Below are positions 1 to 7,950 of a DNA stretch of 48,096 bases, in pieces. Location: NCBI RefSeq assembly GCF_030645195.1, contig NZ_JAUSLW010000110.1:1-48096 (forward strand), in the 5' to 3' direction. The translations under genes and the position numbers were made by a program. This DNA comes from Phenylobacterium sp. (GTDB lineage: Bacteria > Pseudomonadota > Alphaproteobacteria > Caulobacterales > Caulobacteraceae). Position 1 is the stretch's first letter. Each line of letters begins with the position of its first letter. The notes beneath the pieces were generated by a model, which saw only the letters and a list, made by a program, of their open reading frames with translations, ran no database searches and was not told the origin of the DNA.

Positions 1-159
1 CCCCTTGGACACACCGGCGCGGGCGGCGATGTCGTCCAGGCGGGCGGCGGCGAACCCCTTCTCTGCGAACACCTCGAAGGCCGCGGCGATGATCTCGTCG
101 GGGCGGTCGGCCTTGCGGCGTCGGAACTTGGGCTGGCCGGCGGGAAGGGTGGGGAGCAT
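1..159 (-). CDS. TetR/AcrR family transcriptional repressor (N-terminal part, cut by window edge)
   Basis: Only the first 53 codons lie in the window; the gene continues beyond base 1. The ATG at 157-159 opens a basic leader followed by a typical TetR helix-turn-helix: 'DEIIAAAFEVFAEKGF', then 'LDDIAARAGVSKG'. Proteins of this family bind DNA as dimers through this N-terminal domain and release it when a ligand binds the C-terminal domain, which is not visible here. A perfect palindrome 12 bp upstream of the start (172-191) is the likely autoregulatory operator. The nuclease-like gene at 341 runs divergently and may be co-regulated. The family call is firm; the ligand is unknown. Confidence 0.9.
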   Translation of the reverse strand, partial: MLPTLPAGQPKFRRRKADRPDEIIAAAFEVFAEKGFAAARLDDIAARAGVSKG

Positions 160-171
160 CGGCGCTCACTA

Positions 172-191
172 ATAACTGACTGGTCAGTTAT
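172..191. promoter_or_regulatory. TetR-type operator palindrome
   Basis: Perfect inverted repeat ATAACTGAC-TG-GTCAGTTAT, two 9-bp arms around a 2-bp centre. It lies 12 bp upstream of the TetR start codon, where such repressors usually bind their own promoter. The core ACTGACTGGTCAGT resembles operators of AcrR-like TetR proteins. Binding by the adjacent protein is inferred from position and symmetry. Confidence 0.8.
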
Positions 192-340
192 CAATATGCC
201 CAGACAGCGGGCATGGCAAGCTTCACCCTGTAGCGCCCAGGCCTCACTGTCCGTGAAAAGACCGATCTGGCGTTGCAGGGGGCTGGCTGCGCCCACGCGA
301 AGGCCTATGAAGCCCGCCCGGGGCGGGGAGCCCCATTCCA

Positions 341-916
341 ATGTTCATGCGCCACCTCATCCTGCTCGCCGCAGCGTGCCTCTGCGGCTGCTCCGCTGTT
401 CCCGCCTCGCCCCCGCATGACGCGCGGGCGCACACGGTCGTGCGCGTGTTGGACGGCGACACCCTGGTGTTGGACGGCGAGGGCGTGCGCCTGGCCAATG
501 TCGACGCCCCGGAACTGCCGCCGGAGGCCCGCTTCTGGGGCGAGGGGGCCCTGGGGGTCCAGGCGGCCGCCAAGGCGCAGGACCTGGTGAGTCACGCCGC
601 CCGCATCGAGCTCGTGCGCGAAGGCCATGACCGCTTCGGCAGGACCCTGGCCCGCGTCACCCTCAATGAGAGTCGCGACCTGGGAGACGCCCTGGTCTTC
701 GCCGGCGTGGCGGCGCGCAAGGGCGAGCGGGCCTGGGATTGGTGCGGCCCGGCCGATTTCCGGCTGGCCGGCGGCCCCGGCTTCGACACCGGCCCGGTGG
801 CCAATCCGCGCTTCATGGCCTGGGTCAGCGCCGAGCAGCTACCGGCCCTGTCGCCGGACGTCGCCAGCCTGATGCTGTCCAACGAGGACGGCGAGCCCCT
901 CAGCCCGTTCTTCTGA
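341..916 (+). CDS. Thermonuclease-like (SNase fold) lipoprotein
   Basis: A 191-aa protein with an N-terminal hydrophobic segment ending in Cys-rich 'AACLCGC', which reads as a lipoprotein signal (Cys13 or Cys17). The rest resembles staphylococcal-nuclease domains: 'VVRVLDGDTLVLDG' (first strands, metal-site Asp), 'VRLANVDAPEL' (active-site Arg region) and 'DRFGRTLARV'. Members cut nucleic acids or keep only the OB-like fold; whether this one is active cannot be told. ATG 341 is chosen because GGGGAG lies about 10 nt upstream; a second Met follows two codons later. It stands alone, divergent from the TetR gene and 83 bp before the DUF4153 gene. Confidence 0.8.
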   Translation: MFMRHLILLAAACLCGCSAVPASPPHDARAHTVVRVLDGDTLVLDGEGVRLANVDAPELPPEARFWGEGALGVQAAAKAQDLVSHAARIELVREGHDRFGRTLARVTLNESRDLGDALVFAGVAARKGERAWDWCGPADFRLAGGPGFDTGPVANPRFMAWVSAEQLPALSPDVASLMLSNEDGEPLSPFF

Positions 917-999
917 GGCCAGGCGCACCCCAGCAGGCGCGCGCCCTTGGCCATTGGGCGCCCCCATGCGACCGTAAGGTGAGCGGGGAGAAACACGTC

Positions 1000-2799
1000 A
1001 TGTTCGCCGGAGTGTCCGACAGGGTCACCGCGTCGCGGGAAATCGCGCTCTCCAGGATCGGGATCGGCCTTGCCCAGGGCCTGGCCCTCTACGGCCTCAA
1101 CGAATGGGACAAGCGCCTGGCCGAGGGGGTCTCCTCGCCTCTGTTCTGCGCGCTCGCCATGTTGGCCCTGTTCCTGCCCGTTGCCCTGCTGGGCGGCTTG
1201 GGGAGCTTGCGGACCCGGACCTTGGTGATCTGGGGCTCGGCCGCCGCCCTCGCGGTGGCGGGGTTGGGCGCCTATCACGGCCTGGTGGCGACGCTGGAGA
1301 CGGGCGACAGGGAGCATTGGCCGGCCCCGCCCCTTGTGATCTTCACCGCCGCGGGCCTGTTCATCGCCCACCACCTTGTCAGCGGCGCCGACATCGCCCG
1401 CCGCTGGATCGCCGGCTACGACCACTATTTCGACCAGACCTGGAAAGACGGGGTCCGGCTGGCGCTGGCCGTGCTGTTCGTCGGCGCGCTCTGGCTGTTG
1501 CTGTTCCTGGGCGGCGCCCTGTTTGATCTGATCGGCATCAAGTGGGTGGGCGAGACGATCCAGAAGCCCTGGTTCGCCTTCCCGGCCACCACCACTTTCT
1601 TCGCCCTCGCCATCCACCTGACCGACGTCCGCGCCAGCTTGGTGCGGGGCGTGCGCTCGGTGGCGCTCACCCTGCTCTCCTGGCTGTCGCCGGTCATGGC
1701 CCTGATCGGGACCGGTTTCCTGGCGGCCCTGCCGTTTACGGGGCTGGCGCCCCTCTGGGACACCAAGAGCGCCGCGGCCATCCTGCTGTCGGCGGCCGCG
1801 GCGCTGATCATCCTGCTGAACACCGCCTATCAGGAAGGCGAAGACAACGAACATCCTCCCCTGGCGCTCCGGTGGGCGGGACGGGTCACCGGCCTGATAA
1901 TCGCGCCCCTGGTCGCCATCGCCGCCTACGGCCTGGTGCTTCGCGTCGGCCAGCACGGCCTGACCCCGGCCCGCATCTACGCCATCGCCTGCACCGTCGT
2001 GGCCACCTGCTATGCCGCCGGCTACGCCGCCGCTGTGGTCTGGCCCGGGCCCTGGCTCAAGCGCCTGGAGGTGACCAATGTGGTGACCGCCCATGTGGTC
2101 GTGGCCGTGCTGCTGGCGCTGTTCTCGCCCCTGGCCAATCCGGCCCGGCTGTCGGTGAACGACCAGGTGGCGCGGCTGGATCGGGGGGCGGTAAGCCCCG
2201 AGAAGTTCGACTACCTGTTCCTGCGCTTCGAGGCGGGCAAGCCGGGGATGGACGCGCTCAAGACGCTGGCCGCCCGCAAGACCGGCCCAAACGCCGCGCA
2301 GATCGCCAGGCGCGCCACTTCGGCGCTTGCCCGCAAGGACCGCTACGGCGAGGCCACCACCTCAGTGGTGGAGCGCAAGGAACTGGTCCGCGTCGCCGGT
2401 GGCGGCGCCTTCCCGGCGGGATTCCTTGAGCAGAAGTGGAAGAGCTTCGAGGACCCCCTTCAGGACTGCGAGACTTGGCGGCTGTGCGACGCCGTGGTGG
2501 CCGACCTCGACGGCGACGCCTCGCCCGAGGTGGTGATCTTCGCCATTCGCGACCGCCGGGTCTATCAGGACAAGGGCGTCTGGGTGCGGATCGGGACGCT
2601 GTCGGGCGCCTATTGCGCGAAGGATGGCGACGCCCTGAAGGCCGGGCAGTTCGCGGTGAACGCCGATCCCAACGCCCTGGCTGATGTGGTGGTGGCCGGC
2701 CGCCGCTTGAGGGTCGTGGCCAACGACGACAAGTGCCCGGATGGGACCGCCGACGTCGCCGTGGTGTCCGAGATCAAGCCCCCGCCGGAGAAGAAATGA
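1000..2799 (+). CDS. DUF4153 family polytopic membrane protein
   Basis: 599 aa from ATG 1000, which has GGGGAG 9 nt upstream; the frame is open further upstream but that part overlaps the previous gene. The first ~400 residues hold about ten hydrophobic segments in the arrangement of DUF4153 proteins ('LLLFLGGALFDLIGIKWV' is characteristic). The C-terminal ~200 residues are soluble, with 'DAVVADLDGDASPEVVIF', an FG-GAP/EF-hand-like Asp-rich loop, and several Cys. The family has no settled function. The stop overlaps the start of the NudK-like gene (ATGA), so the two are translationally coupled. Confidence 0.8.
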   Translation: MFAGVSDRVTASREIALSRIGIGLAQGLALYGLNEWDKRLAEGVSSPLFCALAMLALFLPVALLGGLGSLRTRTLVIWGSAAALAVAGLGAYHGLVATLETGDREHWPAPPLVIFTAAGLFIAHHLVSGADIARRWIAGYDHYFDQTWKDGVRLALAVLFVGALWLLLFLGGALFDLIGIKWVGETIQKPWFAFPATTTFFALAIHLTDVRASLVRGVRSVALTLLSWLSPVMALIGTGFLAALPFTGLAPLWDTKSAAAILLSAAAALIILLNTAYQEGEDNEHPPLALRWAGRVTGLIIAPLVAIAAYGLVLRVGQHGLTPARIYAIACTVVATCYAAGYAAAVVWPGPWLKRLEVTNVVTAHVVVAVLLALFSPLANPARLSVNDQVARLDRGAVSPEKFDYLFLRFEAGKPGMDALKTLAARKTGPNAAQIARRATSALARKDRYGEATTSVVERKELVRVAGGGAFPAGFLEQKWKSFEDPLQDCETWRLCDAVVADLDGDASPEVVIFAIRDRRVYQDKGVWVRIGTLSGAYCAKDGDALKAGQFAVNADPNALADVVVAGRRLRVVANDDKCPDGTADVAVVSEIKPPPEKK

Positions 2800-3386
2800 G
2801 CGACCAGGTCCGCAACCTCGCCTTCCACACCCTCTCCGACGAGTGGGCGACCCTGAATCGGGTGACCTTCGACTATCGCCGCCGCGACGGCGCCTGGGAG
2901 ACTCAGGTCCGCCAGACCTATGACCGCGGCGACGGGGCGGTGATCCTGCCCCACGATCCCGAACGGGGCACGGTGCTGCTCACCCGCCAGTTCCGCATCC
3001 CGGCCTATGTCACCGGCCATCCCGAGCCCCTGATCGAGGCCGCCGCCGGCCTGCTGGACGCCGACGACCCGGAGACCGCCATCAAGCGCGAGGCCGAAGA
3101 GGAGCTGGGCTACCGCTTCTCGGAGGTCACCCCGGTCTTCAAGGTCTATATGAGCCCCGGCAGCGTCACCGAGCAGCTCAGCTTCTTCACCGCCCACTAT
3201 TCCGCCGCCGACAAGGTCGGCGCCGGCGGCGGCCATCCCGAGGAGGGCGAGGACATCGAGGTGCTGGAGGTCACGTTGGGCGAGGCGATGGCCATGGTGA
3301 AGGACGGCGTGATCGTCGACGCCAAGACCATCCTGCTGATCCAGCACCTGATGCTGACGGAGCGCGCGCCTAGAACCTCGCGTTGA
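2796..3386 (+). CDS. nudK: Nudix hydrolase, GDP-mannose pyrophosphatase NudK type
   Basis: 196 aa from the ATG overlapping the previous stop. The Nudix motif is 'GLLDADDPETAIKREAEEEL', with the REAEEELGY helix that binds Mg. It uses the slightly shortened GLLD..PE..I.REAEEE.GY spacing seen in NudK. 'VLLTRQFRIPAYVTG' before it and 'VYMSPGSVTEQLSFF' after it also match NudK, which hydrolyses GDP-mannose and related nucleotide sugars or ADP-ribose. Thus family and likely subgroup are well supported, exact substrate less so. The last 17 bp overlap the 3' end of the convergent TonB receptor gene. Confidence 0.88.
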   Translation: MSDQVRNLAFHTLSDEWATLNRVTFDYRRRDGAWETQVRQTYDRGDGAVILPHDPERGTVLLTRQFRIPAYVTGHPEPLIEAAAGLLDADDPETAIKREAEEELGYRFSEVTPVFKVYMSPGSVTEQLSFFTAHYSAADKVGAGGGHPEEGEDIEVLEVTLGEAMAMVKDGVIVDAKTILLIQHLMLTERAPRTSR

Positions 3387-6336
3387 TCCCCACGAAGACC
3401 CGACGGCCCAGGATGTCGAAGGCCGAGGGGTCGGTGTTGGAGTTGGAATAGCTGGTGAAGTAGGGCGGGTCCTTGTCTTCCAGGTTGTTGATCCCGGCGC
3501 GCAAGGTGACCCGGTCGTCGATCTTCCACGCGCCCGATAGGTCGTAGACATCGTAGCCGGGCGTGTTGACGGCCGTGGGGCTGAAGGTCGGCACGCTGCG
3601 GGCGTCGGTCATGGCCGCCATATGCCGCCAGCGCAGGGTGGCCTTCACCGGCCCCACGGTCCAGGAGCCCGACAACACCGACTTCCACTCGGGCAGGGCG
3701 CCGCCCGACAGGTCCGCGCCGATGGTCCCGGCAAAGTCGACGAAGGCGGCGTTGGGCCTCGCCTGGCGCCGGAAGCTGTCGAGCCTGGAGACCATCAGGT
3801 TGAAGGCGAGCGCCCCGGCGTCCTGCGGCAGGCCGAGGTCGGCGAGGTCGAAACTCCAATCCACCTGGGCGTCGAGACCGGTGGTCTTCACCGAGGCCAG
3901 GTTCACCTGGGTCTGGCTCACCCCGGTGATATTGCCCGAGGCCAGGCGGCTGAACTGCTGGCAGTAGAAGTTGGCGTTGGTGAGCGCCGGGTTGGAGCCG
4001 TCGGCGTTGAAGCATGAGGAGAGGATGGTCGGGACCCCGATGGTCCCCACCACGTCGGCTGCCTCGATCTTGTAATAGTCCAGGCTGACGCTGAACCGCC
4101 GCAGGAAGCGCGCGTCCACGGCAGGCGACCAGACGACCCCGGCGGTGACGCTGTCGGCGGTCTCCTCGGTGAGGTTGGGATTGCCGCCGCCGGTGATCTC
4201 CACCTGGGTGGAGGCCTGGTTGAAGCTGTCGATGATCGCCGTGGGCACGCCCTGCGCCAGGCAGAGGGTGCGCACCGCCACGGCGCTGGCGCCGGTGCGG
4301 AACGAGGAGCGCACGTCGCAGGGATCGCCCGCCGTGGTTCCGGCGCCGGGCGTGCCGACCCCGGCGAAGCCCAGGGACCGGGGCGAGAACAACTCGGCGA
4401 TGTTGGGCGCGCGCACCGCCCGCTGGTAGCCGCCGCGCACCAGCAGGCTCGGGACGGGCTTCCAGGTGAGGTCGGCCTTGTAGGCGCTGACCTGGCCGGT
4501 GGTGGAATAGTCGGCCACCCGGCCCCCCAGGGTGAGGTCCAGGCTCTCGACCAAAGGCAGGTCGGCCAGGATGGGGACCAGCAGCTCGGCATAGACCTCT
4601 TTGGAGGTGATATCCCCGCTGACCGGGACCGCCGGATTGAAGCCGACGATGTCGGGGCCCTGCAGCAGGGCGTCGGGGGCGTAGTCGAAGTCGTCCTTGC
4701 GGTACTGGGCGCCGGCCGAGAACTTCAGCGCGCCCGCGGGCAGGTCGACCAGGCTGCCGGTGGCGTAGCCCTCGACGACCGTCTGCTTGATGGTGGTGGA
4801 ATTGGTGACCTCGCGGGCGATATAGGCCGCGCAGCCGGGGCTGACCTTGCCGGCCCCGAAGATGTTGAAGCCGCCGCAGAGGGCCGCCCCGCCGTCGGCG
4901 GCGAAGGTCAGGGTGCGCATGGCCGCCCGGCTTACATTGCCGAACTGGCGCTCGGTGTGGTCCATCTGGCCGTAGCTGGCATAGAGGTCCCATTTCCAGT
5001 CTTTGATCAGTAGGGCTCCACGGAGGCCGCCCACCAGCTGAAGGGTCTCATAGGTGTTGTTGGAGAGCCGGCCCCCCACCTCGGTGAAGGCCCGACGCGG
5101 ATAGAAGTCCGCGGTCGGATTGGCCCGCGAGGCCAGCAGGGTGCGCAGGTCGGTCGGGATGTAGGGGTTGGTCACCGGGACCACGATGTCGGGGCCGGGG
5201 AAGGCCCCGTCGCTGGCCGAGGCGGGGCCAAGCTGCCGCGAGACGTCATAGGTGGTGTAGCTGGCCGTCCCATAGGCCTCCACCGCGTCGCTCAGGTCGT
5301 AGCGGCCGGTGGCGTAGAGGCTCCAGCGCTCCAGGGGCAGGTTCAGGTAGCGGTAGGCGGCGCTGTTGAAGGTGTAGCTGGTGGCCGAGAAGCCGGGGTC
5401 GCGGGCGCCCTTGTAGTTGTTCACCGGGGCGGTGGAGAACAGGGTCCCGTCGGCGTTGAAGCTCAGGCTGGCGCCGCGGGCGACGGTCCCGGGCGCGAAG
5501 CCATAGGCGCCGAACACCGCGTTCATCGCCGCCTGGCTGGGCAGGTTGGCCGCGCCGCCGGCGTTCGAGGTCGGGTCGAAGCGGCCGTCGGGGATGGTGG
5601 CGGCGCCCGAGGGCGTCAGGCCGGTGGTGAGAATCGAATAGCCCACGGCCGCCCAGTCGCGGTCGGCGGCCAGCAGGCCCTCGCGCTTGTCATAGGTGAG
5701 CGCCATCGCGACATTGCCCCGGCCGTCGGCGATGCTGTGGCCCCAGCCGGCGGAGACCGTCGTCTGGCCGGCGTCGTTGCGGCTGGCGGCCCCGAACTGG
5801 GCGTCGACCTGGAAGCCCTCGAAATTGCGCTTCAGCTTGAAGTTCACCACGCCTGCGATCGCGTCCGAGCCATAGACCGCCGAGGCGCCCCCGGTGATGG
5901 TCTCCACGCTCTCCACCAGGAAGGTCGGGACCGTGTTGAGGTCGACCACGGCGTTCGGATTGCCCGCCACCACCCGGCGCCCGTCGATCAGCACCAGGGT
6001 CCGGGTAGGCCCCAGGCCCCGCAGGTTGGCGTAGGCCTGGCCCGGGGTGGTGACGAAGTTGGTGGTGTTGGTCCCGGCCCCGTTCGACGGCGTGAACTGG
6101 GGCAGCTGGTTCAAGGTGTTCTCGATCGTCACCATGCCCACGACGGCGATCTGGTCTGCGCCCACCGTGACGATGGGGCTTTCGGAGACATAGTCCTTCC
6201 GCGCGATGCGGGTGCCGGTGACCACGATCTCGGAAACCTCCGAGTCGGGCGCCTGCGCCGCCGCCGGGGCGGCTTGGAACGCCAGGAGGCTCGCCAGGGC
6301 GCTGGCGCACAGCAGGCCCGATCGCATCGTCGCCAT
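3370..6336 (-). CDS. TonB-dependent outer-membrane receptor
   Basis: 988 aa from ATG at 6334-6336, preceded by GGGAGGGG. A signal peptide (to about residue 28, 'AAPAAAQA') is followed by 'VSEIVVTGTRIARKDY', the TonB-box/plug start common in Caulobacterales and sphingomonads. The plug follows ('NTLNQLPQF', 'GLGPTRTLVLIDGRRVV', 'VYGSDAIAGVVNF'), then a 22-strand barrel ending in 'RRVFVGINARF' with the terminal Phe needed for assembly. There is no STN domain, so it should not signal directly to an anti-sigma factor. Such receptors import siderophores, B12, oligosaccharides or aromatic oligomers; the substrate is not evident. It overlaps nudK tail to tail. Confidence 0.95.
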   Translation of the reverse strand: MATMRSGLLCASALASLLAFQAAPAAAQAPDSEVSEIVVTGTRIARKDYVSESPIVTVGADQIAVVGMVTIENTLNQLPQFTPSNGAGTNTTNFVTTPGQAYANLRGLGPTRTLVLIDGRRVVAGNPNAVVDLNTVPTFLVESVETITGGASAVYGSDAIAGVVNFKLKRNFEGFQVDAQFGAASRNDAGQTTVSAGWGHSIADGRGNVAMALTYDKREGLLAADRDWAAVGYSILTTGLTPSGAATIPDGRFDPTSNAGGAANLPSQAAMNAVFGAYGFAPGTVARGASLSFNADGTLFSTAPVNNYKGARDPGFSATSYTFNSAAYRYLNLPLERWSLYATGRYDLSDAVEAYGTASYTTYDVSRQLGPASASDGAFPGPDIVVPVTNPYIPTDLRTLLASRANPTADFYPRRAFTEVGGRLSNNTYETLQLVGGLRGALLIKDWKWDLYASYGQMDHTERQFGNVSRAAMRTLTFAADGGAALCGGFNIFGAGKVSPGCAAYIAREVTNSTTIKQTVVEGYATGSLVDLPAGALKFSAGAQYRKDDFDYAPDALLQGPDIVGFNPAVPVSGDITSKEVYAELLVPILADLPLVESLDLTLGGRVADYSTTGQVSAYKADLTWKPVPSLLVRGGYQRAVRAPNIAELFSPRSLGFAGVGTPGAGTTAGDPCDVRSSFRTGASAVAVRTLCLAQGVPTAIIDSFNQASTQVEITGGGNPNLTEETADSVTAGVVWSPAVDARFLRRFSVSLDYYKIEAADVVGTIGVPTILSSCFNADGSNPALTNANFYCQQFSRLASGNITGVSQTQVNLASVKTTGLDAQVDWSFDLADLGLPQDAGALAFNLMVSRLDSFRRQARPNAAFVDFAGTIGADLSGGALPEWKSVLSGSWTVGPVKATLRWRHMAAMTDARSVPTFSPTAVNTPGYDVYDLSGAWKIDDRVTLRAGINNLEDKDPPYFTSYSNSNTDPSAFDILGRRVFVGINARF

Positions 6337-6480
6337 GTGGAATTCCCCTCCCAAACCGAAATCCGAGCCACCCATGCGGGTGATTTGCAGCCCAGGCTAG
6401 GGGAAGGGGAAACTCCCCGCCACTGGCGCGGATGGGGCGAAGTTAATGGGCAAGGGGAACTGTCGGAACGCGCCCGCAAC

Positions 6481-6514
6481 GAATCAGGACCGAATCGGCG
6501 ACTCCGCCCGATTC
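6481..6514. promoter_or_regulatory. Cluster of four GANTC (CcrM-type methylation) sites
   Basis: GAATC at 6481, GAATC at 6492, GACTC at 6500 and GATTC at 6510 fall within 34 bp. GANTC is the target of the cell-cycle methyltransferase CcrM in Caulobacter and relatives and is generally sparse in such genomes. The cluster sits between the two divergent promoters. A regulatory role is inferred. Confidence 0.6.
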
Positions 6515-6636
6515 AGTGTTTGTTCCCTACAAGGTATTGTATCCCAAGGACTTGCGGACACAAGGCGATCGGAGCGAGGTCGGTGTGGGGTTGTGGTAGG
6601 AAAGTGTAATGAAGCAGCCCGAAAGGCGGCTCCGCC

Positions 6637-6667
6637 TTGACGCCGCCGCTTCCCTTCGACTATATCG
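6637..6667 (+). promoter_or_regulatory. Predicted housekeeping-sigma promoter of rpmB
   Basis: TTGACGC at 6637-6643 and CTATATC at 6661-6667 match the Caulobacter RpoD consensus boxes TTGACGS and (G)CTANAWC, though the spacer is a little long. Predicted transcription starts near 6674, giving a leader of about 50 nt before rpmB. Confidence 0.55.
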
Positions 6668-6723
6668 CCCGCTCTCGCGCGGGTCCGCTCGCCGTCACTC
6701 TTTTCTCGCTTAGGTCTTAAGCC

Positions 6724-7029
6724 ATGTCGCGTCGTTGCGAACTCACCGGTATCGGCCCCATGGTCGGCCACAATGTGAGCCACTCGAATATCAAGACGAA
6801 GCGCCGCTTCCTGCCGGCCCTGGCGCCCGCCAGCCTGCAGTCGGACGCGCTGGGTCAGACCTTCAAGCTGCGCATCTCCAACGCGGCCCGCCGCACCCTG
6901 GACTTCCGCGGCGGCCTGGACGTCTTCCTGGTCAAGGCCAAGGACGAGCAGCTCTCGCCCCGCGCCCTGAAGATCAAGCGCCAGCTGAAGGCCAAGCTGG
7001 CCGCGCAAGCGCCGGCCGCCGCCGCCTAG
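6724..7029 (+). CDS. rpmB: 50S ribosomal protein L28
   Basis: 101 aa starting 'MSRRCELTG', a near-diagnostic L28 N-terminus, followed by '[19 protein letters not shown]' and '[12 protein letters not shown]'. L28 is a small basic protein of the large ribosomal subunit. The alphaproteobacterial form has an extended Lys/Ala-rich tail, seen here as '[13 protein letters not shown]'. It is a single-gene unit with a consensus-like promoter 57 bp upstream of the box end and an intrinsic terminator 24 bp after the stop, and is not joined to rpmG as in enterobacteria. Confidence 0.98.
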   Translation: MSRRCELTGIGPMVGHNVSHSNIKTKRRFLPALAPASLQSDALGQTFKLRISNAARRTLDFRGGLDVFLVKAKDEQLSPRALKIKRQLKAKLAAQAPAAAA

Positions 7030-7052
7030 GCGTCGCACTCTTCTAGATTTGG

Positions 7053-7083
7053 AAAAGGCCGGCGGTGACGCCGGCCTTTTTCG
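7053..7083 (+). terminator. Rho-independent terminator of rpmB
   Basis: Perfect 12-bp stem (7053-7064 with 7069-7080) closed by the GNRA-type tetraloop GTGA and followed by a T-rich stretch, TTTTTCG. It lies 24 nt after the rpmB stop. Confidence 0.9.
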
Positions 7084-7090
7084 TTTCCAC

Positions 7091-7130
7091 TCCCCCGCTC
7101 GTCCCGGCCTTTGCCGGGACGAGCGGGGGA
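7091..7130. repeat. 40-bp perfect palindrome with 4-nt loop
   Basis: Arms 7091-7108 and 7113-7130 are perfect 18-bp complements around CTTT. It sits between the rpmB terminator and the 3' end of the convergent hydrolase gene, 6 nt beyond that gene's stop. It has no T tail on either strand, so it may be a REP-like extragenic palindrome or an mRNA 3' stabiliser rather than a plain terminator. Confidence 0.75.
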
Positions 7131-7135
7131 TGGGC

Positions 7136-7882
7136 CTATTTCAGCGTCTCATCGAACAGTGCGATCAGTTCGCGCCAGTGGCGCTCGGCGCCCGCCGGAT
7201 TGTGCACCGGCATGTCGCTGGGCACCCAGCCGTGCTTGCAGCCTTCCCAGATGGAAACCTCGGCGTCGACGCCGGCCTCGCTCAGGGCGGTCTCCAGCCG
7301 CGCCTTCTGGGCGTCGTCGAAGCTGCGGTCCTCGATGGCGCCGGCCACCAGCACCTTGGCCTTGATCTTGGGGGCCAGCAGGTGGGGGCTGCGTTCGTCA
7401 TCGGTGGCCATATTGCCGCCGTGGAAGGAGGCCGCCGCGGCGATGCGGTCGGGATAGGTGCCGGCCGCCCGCAGGGCGATGGAGCCCCCCATGCAATAGC
7501 CGGTCACCCCCACCTTGCCGGGCCTGGCGTCCGGATCGGCCGCGATGAAGTCGAGGCAGGCCTTCACGTCGGTCATCTGGCGTCCGACGCCGGTGCTGGC
7601 CCGCAGCTTGCCGAACAGCTCCACCGCCGCCGGATCGCCGGCCCGGGCCGCGACGATATCCACCGGCGGATAGGGCCCGGCGCGCCAGAACAGGTCCGGC
7701 AGCAGGACATAGTAGCCGGCGGCGGCCAGGCGCTCGCCCATCTCGAACAGGGCCGGGCGGATGGCCGGGGCGTCCATCGCGATGATGGCGGCGGGCCAGG
7801 GGCCGGCGCCGGTGTCAGGCTTGAAGACGAAGGCGCGGCCGTCGCCCTCGGGGGTGGGGAGGGCGACTTCGGTGCGGCTCAT
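7136..7882 (-). CDS. Dienelactone hydrolase family protein
   Basis: 248 aa from ATG 7880-7882; upstream codons in the frame lack family similarity. The alpha/beta-hydrolase carries the family nucleophile motif 'GYCMGG' (Cys130), with Asp185 in 'GAIEDRSF' and His217 in 'CKHGW' completing a Cys-Asp-His triad. Bona fide dienelactone hydrolases open the lactone ring in chlorocatechol breakdown, but most genomic homologues act on unknown esters or lactones. No signal peptide, so cytoplasmic. It is 68 bp downstream of the phytase-like lipoprotein gene on the same strand and could be the last gene of that operon. Confidence 0.88.
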   Translation of the reverse strand: MSRTEVALPTPEGDGRAFVFKPDTGAGPWPAAIIAMDAPAIRPALFEMGERLAAAGYYVLLPDLFWRAGPYPPVDIVAARAGDPAAVELFGKLRASTGVGRQMTDVKACLDFIAADPDARPGKVGVTGYCMGGSIALRAAGTYPDRIAAAASFHGGNMATDDERSPHLLAPKIKAKVLVAGAIEDRSFDDAQKARLETALSEAGVDAEVSIWEGCKHGWVPSDMPVHNPAGAERHWRELIALFDETLK

Positions 7883-7950
7883 AATGGCGCCTCGCGGGAG
7901 TGGGATGAGAAAAGGTGGGAGCCGGCTTTCCGCCCGCATCCCGCGCAAAT

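Larger units (their letters stand above)
6337..6723. other. 387-bp divergent intergenic region between TonB receptor and rpmB
   Basis: No convincing gene. It contains the leader of the receptor (leftward), a cluster of four GANTC sites (6481-6514) whose last three overlap an imperfect hairpin (6492-6514), two similar half-sites TTTGTTCCC and TTGTATCCC near 6520-6555, a short palindrome AAGGCGG-CT-CCGCCTT (6623-6638), and the rpmB promoter (6637-6667). Long upstream space is unusual in this tightly packed window and points to complex control. Confidence 0.6.

Noticed and set aside
592..2094. 500-codon open frame on the minus strand
   Set aside because: Antisense to the nuclease and DUF4153 genes; composition is Gly/Arg/Gln-rich with no domain, as expected from GC-rich third positions.
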